DNA of 9,997 nucleotides, taken from NCBI GenBank assembly GCA_044507975.1, contig JBIQIQ010000086.1:1-9997 (forward strand). Direction: 5' to 3'. The position numbers and the translations under genes were made by a program. Shown here one piece after another: positions 6,539-9,997 of this stretch. The DNA is from DASRWD01 sp044507975 (lineage in GTDB: Bacteria; Deinococcota; Deinococci; Deinococcales; Trueperaceae). How positions within the stretch are numbered: position 1 is the first letter of the stretch; every line of letters begins with the position of its first letter. The notes beneath the pieces are model-generated. The model was not told the DNA's origin and ran no database searches. It saw nothing but the letters and a program-made list of their open reading frames with translations.

Positions 6539-6918
6539 CGCACGTCCCCCATGCGCCGCAGCACCTCGGCCTCCAGGGCCAGGAGCGCCGACCGCGACCG
6601 GCGCTCCTGCTCGCTCCGCTCGCGCAGGTGTCGGGCGAGCGCCGTGCGCGCGTCCTCGAGGTCGCCCGCGACGACCGCCCGCCGGCAGGCTGCCCTGATC
6701 TCCCGGCCGGCCTTCACCAGCACGCCTTCGTCCACGACGACGAAGACCTCGTCACCGCCTTGCCCTACGTAGGAGAGCAGGCCGGGGCGCAGCAGCAGCG
6801 CGCCGTCGGCATGGCGCGGCAGCATCGTGAAGGAGCCGCGGTCCGACTCGCCCGAGACCTTGGAGGCGCGCGCGTCCACCACGACGCCCGTCGGGACCGA
6901 CAGGAGCAGGCGCATCAT
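6535..6918 (-). CDS. atpC: N-ATPase subunit epsilon
   Basis: A 127-residue central-stalk subunit that binds gamma and the c ring and can brake rotation in F-type enzymes. Residues 1-84 form the beta sandwich, with GSFTMLPRHADGALLLRPGL (28-47) and YVGQGGDEVFVVVDEGVL (50-67). The LPRH variant of the usual LPGH loop occurs in N-type epsilon. Residues 85-125 form the helical hairpin, here Arg- and Glu-rich. Two ATG codons stand in tandem at 6918 and 6915; the first overlaps the atpD TGA and both share a GGAGG site 4 or 7 nt upstream, so either may be used. No clear ATP-binding motif of the inhibitory C-terminal type is evident. It sits directly after atpD, the reverse of the gene position in common F-type operons, where atpC comes last. 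Confidence 0.93.
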   Translation of the reverse strand: MMRLLLSVPTGVVVDARASKVSGESDRGSFTMLPRHADGALLLRPGLLSYVGQGGDEVFVVVDEGVLVKAGREIRAACRRAVVAGDLEDARTALARHLRERSEQERRSRSALLALEAEVLRRMGDVR

Positions 6919-8330
6919 GCCGCCTCCGCGCTCCGAGGCAGGGCGCCGATCATGTAGAGCTCCTGCTCGGCGACGTCGGCGTACTCGCCGGCGAGGATCG
7001 CCTCGCAGTCGTCGAGGAGCACCTCGATGTCGACGGTGGCTCCCGCACGGCCCGTGAACGCCTCGGTGACGTGGAACGGCTGGGTCAGGTAGCGCTCGAG
7101 GCGCCGCGCCTGCGAGACCGTGCGCTGGTCCTCCTCGCTGAGCTCCTCCAGGCCGAGCATGGCGATGATGTCCTTCAGGTCCTCGTAGGCGGCCAGGGTG
7201 GCGCGCACCGAGCCGGCGATGCGGTAGTGCCGCTCGCCCACGGCGGCGGGGCTCAGCAGCGCCGAGGTCGAGCTCAAAGGGTCGATGGCGGGGTAGAGGC
7301 CTTGCGCCGCGCGCTCGCGAGAGAGCACGACCGACGCGGACAGGTGGCCGAAGGTGTGGACGACGGCGGGGTCGGTGAAGTCGTCGGCGGGCACGTAGAC
7401 CGCCTGCACCGAGGTGATCGACGCTGCCTGCGTGCTGGCGATGCGCTCCTGCAGCTCGGCCAGGTCGGTCGCCAGCGACGGCTGGTAGCCCATCTGGGAG
7501 GAGAGCTGCCCGAGGAGGCCCGAGACCTCCATGCCAGCCTGCACGAAGCGAAAGATGTTGTCGATGAGCAAGAGGACGTCGCGCCGCTCGTCGTCCCGGA
7601 AGTGCTCGGCGATCGTCATGGCGGTATGCCCGACGCGGAAGCGCGGGCCCGGCGGCTCGCTCATCTGACCGAACACCAGGACCGTCTGCCCGAGGACCCC
7701 GGCGTCCCGGACGTCCCGGATCAGCTCCTCGGCCTCGCGCGAGCGCTCTCCGATGCCGCAGAACACGCTCACGCCCCTGTGCGTGGCGGCCATGTTGTTG
7801 ATCAGCTCCGAGATCAGGACGGTCTTGCCGACCCCGGCGCCCCCGAACAGCCCAGCCTTGCCGCCCCGCTCGAGCGGGGCGAGCAGGTCGATCGCCTTGA
7901 TGCCCGTACGCAGCACCTCGGTGGTGACCGGGCGGTGCGCCAGCGGCACGCTCGGCGCGTACACGGGCCGGCGGAGACCCTCCACCGCCGGACCGCCGTC
8001 GAGCGCCTCGCCGAAGGCGTCGACCACGCGGCCGAGGAGGTCAGAGCCGACCGTCACGTGCAGCGGCCCTCCCGTCGCCTCGACCGCCGCGCCGCGCGCC
8101 AGCCCGTCGGTCACGCCGAACGCCAAGCACCTGGCGGTGTGGCCGCTGACGTGCGCCGCCACCTCGAGACGGAGGCCGCCCTCGGCCACCAGGAGCTCGC
8201 GGACGGCGGGGACCCGGCCCTCGAAGCGCACGTCGACGACCGACCCCCGGACCGCCGTCACCGTCCCGGCGCCCAGGTCGGCACCGGCAGGTGCGCGGGG
8301 TGCTTCGCTCTGTGGACGCACGTCGGCCAC
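6915..8330 (-). CDS. atpD: N-ATPase subunit beta (catalytic)
   Basis: Catalytic ATP-hydrolysing subunit of 471 residues. The N-terminal barrel spans about 20-95. The nucleotide domain carries Walker A GGAGVGKT (163-170), the catalytic GERSREA with E195 and R196, GQMSEPPGPR (221-230) and Walker B LLLIDNIFRF (253-262), with D257 as metal-associated Asp. Y346 in LYPAIDPL is the adenine-stacking Tyr. EELSEED (395-401) is the variant of the DELSEED torque helix. The conserved Arg that usually follows the DPLxSTS pattern is Ala357 here. The start is GTG at 8330 with GGAG about 7 nt upstream; the first 18 residues are Ala/Pro-rich and poorly conserved. It is the first gene of the operon and diverges from the lipoprotein gene across 102 bp. 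Catalytic residues are intact. Confidence 0.97.
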   Translation of the reverse strand: MADVRPQSEAPRAPAGADLGAGTVTAVRGSVVDVRFEGRVPAVRELLVAEGGLRLEVAAHVSGHTARCLAFGVTDGLARGAAVEATGGPLHVTVGSDLLGRVVDAFGEALDGGPAVEGLRRPVYAPSVPLAHRPVTTEVLRTGIKAIDLLAPLERGGKAGLFGGAGVGKTVLISELINNMAATHRGVSVFCGIGERSREAEELIRDVRDAGVLGQTVLVFGQMSEPPGPRFRVGHTAMTIAEHFRDDERRDVLLLIDNIFRFVQAGMEVSGLLGQLSSQMGYQPSLATDLAELQERIASTQAASITSVQAVYVPADDFTDPAVVHTFGHLSASVVLSRERAAQGLYPAIDPLSSTSALLSPAAVGERHYRIAGSVRATLAAYEDLKDIIAMLGLEELSEEDQRTVSQARRLERYLTQPFHVTEAFTGRAGATVDIEVLLDDCEAILAGEYADVAEQELYMIGALPRSAEAA

Positions 8331-8352
8331 GGGCTTCTCCGGTGCCAGGGTA
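8331..8352 (-). promoter_or_regulatory. Possible promoter of the atp operon
   Basis: On the minus strand TGC precedes TACCCT (8352-8347), an extended -10-like element. It is followed by a GGAG ribosome site before the atpD GTG. The leader would be only about 10 nt. No -35 hexamer is recognisable at 16-18 bp, and TACCCT matches the consensus weakly, so this is a tentative call. The operon promoter must lie here or further upstream within the divergent gene. Confidence 0.3.
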
Positions 8353-8420
8353 GCAGGCCCGCCCTAGCCCACCTCCCTCGGCCCCGACCGGCCTGATGGG
8401 GTCCGGAGCGCCCCAGCGAT

Positions 8421-8432
8421 TACGATCGGCCG
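8421..8432 (+). promoter_or_regulatory. Leaderless-type -10 element before the lipoprotein gene
   Basis: TACGAT (8421-8426) fits the TANNNT -10 pattern and ends 6 nt before the ATG. Transcription would therefore start at or beside the start codon. No Shine-Dalgarno is present. A 10-bp palindrome, ATCGGCCGAT (8425-8434), overlaps it. Confidence 0.5.
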
Positions 8433-9428
8433 ATGACGGCGCTGAGGCGGACCGGCAGGCTCAAGGCGGGGGCGCTCGTGCTCGCTGCGCTCGCGGCGTG
8501 CGCCGGGGCGCCCCCCGACCAGGGCGGTGGCGGCTCGCCACCTTCCCTCGCCGGCTGTCCGCTGTACCCGGCCGACCACGTGTGGAACGCCCGCGTCGAC
8601 GACCTGCCCGTGCACCCGCGCTCCGCGGCGTTCGTGGCCGCGATCGGCGCCGACGCGCCCGTGCACCCGGACTTCGGGTCAGGTCTGTGGGAGGGGGCGC
8701 CCATCGGGATCCCGTACACGGTCGTCGGTGCCGCCCAGCCGCGCGTGCCGGTCGACTTCTACTACCCGTCGGAGAGCGATCCCGGTCCCTACCCCGTGCC
8801 GCCCGACGCCCCCGTCGAGGGCGCGCCGCCGGGTGGGGTGGCGAGCGGCGGCGACCGGCACGTGCTGGTCCTCGACTCCTCGGCGTGCGTGCTCTACGAG
8901 CTCTTCGACGCCGTGCTGCAGCCCGACGGCTCGTGGGACGCGGGCTCCGGGGCCGTGTTCGACCTCGGCGGTCACGCTCTGCGGCCCGACGGCTGGACCT
9001 CCGCCGATGCGGCCGGCCTCGCGATCCTCCCCGGCCTCGTCCGGTACGACGAGGTGGCCGGGGGCGAGATCGCCCACGCCCTGAGGTTCACGGCTCCGCG
9101 GACCAGGGCGTCCCACGTCTGGCCGGCGCGGCACCACGCCTCGAGCCTTACGGGCGACGAGTACCCGTCGATGGGGCAGCGGTTCCGCCTGCGGGCGAGC
9201 TTCGACGCGTCGGGGTTCTCCGAGGAGGCCCGCGTCATCGTCGCGGCGCTCAAGGCGTACGGACTCGTGCTGGCGGACAACGGCTCGCCGTGGTTCGTCT
9301 CGGGCGCGCCGGACGAGCGCTGGGACAACGGGGCGCTCAGGGACCTGCGCCGCGTCCGGGGCAGCGACTTCGAAGCCGTGGACACGTCGGTTCTGATGCT
9401 CGACCCGGACACCGCCCGCGTGAAGTGA
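8433..9428 (+). CDS. Conserved lipoprotein of unknown function
   Basis: A 331-residue secreted lipoprotein. The N-terminus has basic residues (RRTGRLK), a hydrophobic stretch (12-22) and the lipobox L20-A21-A22-C23, followed by a flexible Gly/Pro linker (24-40). The mature part is rich in aromatic and acidic motifs: HVWNARVDDLPV (49-60), DFGSGLWEGAPIGIPYTVV (80-98), SESDPGPYPVPP (113-124), GDRHVLVLD (140-148), GWTSADAAGLAILPGLVRYD (187-206), HVWPARHHAS (228-237), GAPDERWDN (291-299) and GSDFEAVD (310-317). I recognise this pattern as a widespread bacterial family without an assigned function; conserved His, Asp and Trp suggest a ligand- or metal-binding or enzymatic surface, but no catalytic motif is identifiable. 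It diverges from the ATPase operon, and a functional tie is unproven. The ATG at 8433 is probably leaderless. Confidence 0.88.
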   Translation: MTALRRTGRLKAGALVLAALAACAGAPPDQGGGGSPPSLAGCPLYPADHVWNARVDDLPVHPRSAAFVAAIGADAPVHPDFGSGLWEGAPIGIPYTVVGAAQPRVPVDFYYPSESDPGPYPVPPDAPVEGAPPGGVASGGDRHVLVLDSSACVLYELFDAVLQPDGSWDAGSGAVFDLGGHALRPDGWTSADAAGLAILPGLVRYDEVAGGEIAHALRFTAPRTRASHVWPARHHASSLTGDEYPSMGQRFRLRASFDASGFSEEARVIVAALKAYGLVLADNGSPWFVSGAPDERWDNGALRDLRRVRGSDFEAVDTSVLMLDPDTARVK

Positions 9429-9443
9429 CCACAGAGTGGTCAC
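9425..9443. terminator. Perfect 8-bp hairpin at the lipoprotein stop codon
   Basis: GTGACCAC / GTGGTCAC with loop AGA forms a perfect inverted repeat that includes the TGA stop codon of the lipoprotein gene. Its position suggests transcription termination or 3'-end protection. No T-run follows. It could instead be an operator for the downstream DinB-family gene, whose -35 element starts 25 bp later. Confidence 0.45.
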
Positions 9444-9449
9444 GTGATG

Positions 9450-9466
9450 GGGTCGGCGACCGACCC
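9450..9466. repeat. Second perfect inverted repeat, 7-bp stem
   Basis: GGGTCGG / CCGACCC with loop CGA lies 6 bp after the preceding hairpin and ends 1 bp before the presumed -35 element of the next gene. Its 3-nt loop matches the loop size of the first hairpin although the stem sequence differs. It could act as part of a tandem terminator or as a repressor site. Confidence 0.45.
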
Positions 9467-9467
9467 G

Positions 9468-9503
9468 TCGACCAGGCCCGTCGCTCCCGCGCATAATCCG
9501 TCC
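9468..9503 (+). promoter_or_regulatory. Leaderless-type promoter of the DinB-family gene
   Basis: TCGACC (9468-9473) matches TTGACA at 4 of 6 positions. After an 18-bp spacer comes CATAAT (9492-9497), matching TATAAT at 5 of 6. The hexamer ends 6 nt before the ATG and no Shine-Dalgarno lies between them, so the mRNA probably begins at the start codon. This is the best promoter in the window. Confidence 0.65.
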
Positions 9504-9997
9504 ATGACCCAGACCTCTGCCGCTCCCGGCTCCGCCTTCCTGCAGCGCTTGCTCTCCGGCGAGGTCGGAGGCTTCACCCCGTTCGAGAGGGCGCTGGACG
9601 GCCTCGGCGGCGAGGACGCCGTGCGGCGGCCGGACGGCAGCCCGCACAGCGTGGCCGACGTGCTCGCGCACATGGTGTTCTGGCAGCAGCGTTTCCTGCG
9701 GATCGTCGACGGCGAGGAGCCGACGCGGGTCGAGCACGCCGCCGACGGCTGGCCGGGCGCCTCGGCGGAGGAGTGGCCGAGCCTGGTCGAGAGCTACCTG
9801 CGTGGGCTCGCGAGGTACCGCGAGATCGCGCGCGACGAGGCGGAGCTGGCGCGGCCCCTGGTCCCCGGGAGGGACGGCAGCGTGGGCGCGTCCGTGGCCT
9901 CCTACTACCTCCACGACGGTCACCACCTCGGACAAGTCATCCTGCTGAGGCGGATGATCGGCGCCTGGCCACCTCCCGGAGGCGGCGACACCTGGTG
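9504..9997 (+). CDS. DinB-family protein (3' end at window edge)
   Basis: A protein of 164 visible residues that runs to the last base. It ends in PPPGGGDTW followed by TG, so probably only the last base of a TGA stop is missing. The DinB fold is a four-helix bundle with a metal-binding His triad. H56 in VADVLAHMVFWQQRFL and H137/H141 in YYLHDGHHLGQVILLRRMIG are the expected ligands, and HxxHHxGQ is the family hallmark. The early segment FERALDGLGGEDAVRRPDGS is the usual first loop and helix. Family members include thiol S-transferases and damage- or stress-induced proteins; the substrate here is unknown. The ATG at 9504 has no ribosome site but has a -10 element 6 nt upstream, which supports a leaderless start. 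Two hairpins separate it from the lipoprotein gene. Confidence 0.88.
   Translation, partial: MTQTSAAPGSAFLQRLLSGEVGGFTPFERALDGLGGEDAVRRPDGSPHSVADVLAHMVFWQQRFLRIVDGEEPTRVEHAADGWPGASAEEWPSLVESYLRGLARYREIARDEAELARPLVPGRDGSVGASVASYYLHDGHHLGQVILLRRMIGAWPPPGGGDTW

Noticed and set aside
7071..8396. Long plus-strand open frame opposite atpD
   Set aside because: Its product is low-complexity Arg/His/Gly/Asp-rich sequence with no domain. It is antisense to the clearly conserved beta subunit and is a by-product of very high GC.
8425..8434. 10-bp palindrome ATCGGCCGAT over the lipoprotein start as an operator
   Set aside because: Short GC-rich palindromes arise often by chance at this composition, and no second copy appears in the divergent region. 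Noted under the -10 element only.
8679..9935. Long minus-strand open frame opposite the lipoprotein and DinB-family genes
   Set aside because: It spans two well-supported plus-strand genes, and its product is compositionally biased with no domain pattern.

Overview
This is a very GC-rich chromosomal window. It is dominated by one long minus-strand operon, read from about 8330 down to 1724, encoding a complete N-type rotary ATPase. The N-ATPase is the laterally transferred relative of F-type ATP synthases. The gene order is atpD (beta), atpC (epsilon), atpQ, atpR, atpB (a), atpE (c), atpF (b), atpA (alpha), atpG (gamma), which is exactly the conserved atpDCQRBEFAG order known for this enzyme class. 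There is no separate delta gene. Instead AtpF is much longer than an ordinary b subunit and ends in a delta-like domain. The c subunit has a second membrane carboxylate (E30) at the position of the sodium-ligand Gln of Ilyobacter-type rings, plus an E-T-S-G-I-Y ion site in helix 2. It therefore looks like a sodium-ligand ring, although ion choice cannot be settled from sequence. Six of the eight junctions are 4-base stop/start overlaps (ATGA or GTGA), so the operon is tightly translationally coupled.

Left end: 3-134 is the 3' tail of a plus-strand gene whose stop shares four bases (CTAA) with the stop of a convergent minus-strand gene. That minus-strand gene (131-592) encodes a 153-aa DUF1579-like protein. 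Upstream of it, also on the minus strand, is an EamA/DMT-family ten-helix transporter (622-1575). A 148-bp gap (1576-1723) containing a GC-rich hairpin separates it from the end of the ATPase operon.

Right end: a 102-bp divergent spacer separates atpD from a plus-strand lipoprotein of a conserved but uncharacterised extracytoplasmic type (8433-9428). Next come two perfect inverted repeats and a promoter-like element, then a DinB-family (four-helix, His-triad) protein that runs to the window edge (9504-9997). Both plus-strand genes have a -10-like hexamer ending exactly 6 nt before the ATG and no Shine-Dalgarno sequence, so they are probably leaderless. The operon genes mostly have Shine-Dalgarno motifs.

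Organism: very high GC together with leaderless genes fits Deinococcota (for example a Trueperaceae-like lineage) or Actinobacteria. I lean to the former, but this is inference only. In known genomes N-ATPases are extra copies beside a main H+-driven ATP synthase, so this operon is probably an accessory ion-extruding pump. No RNA genes, insertion sequences, CRISPR arrays or long repeats were seen.
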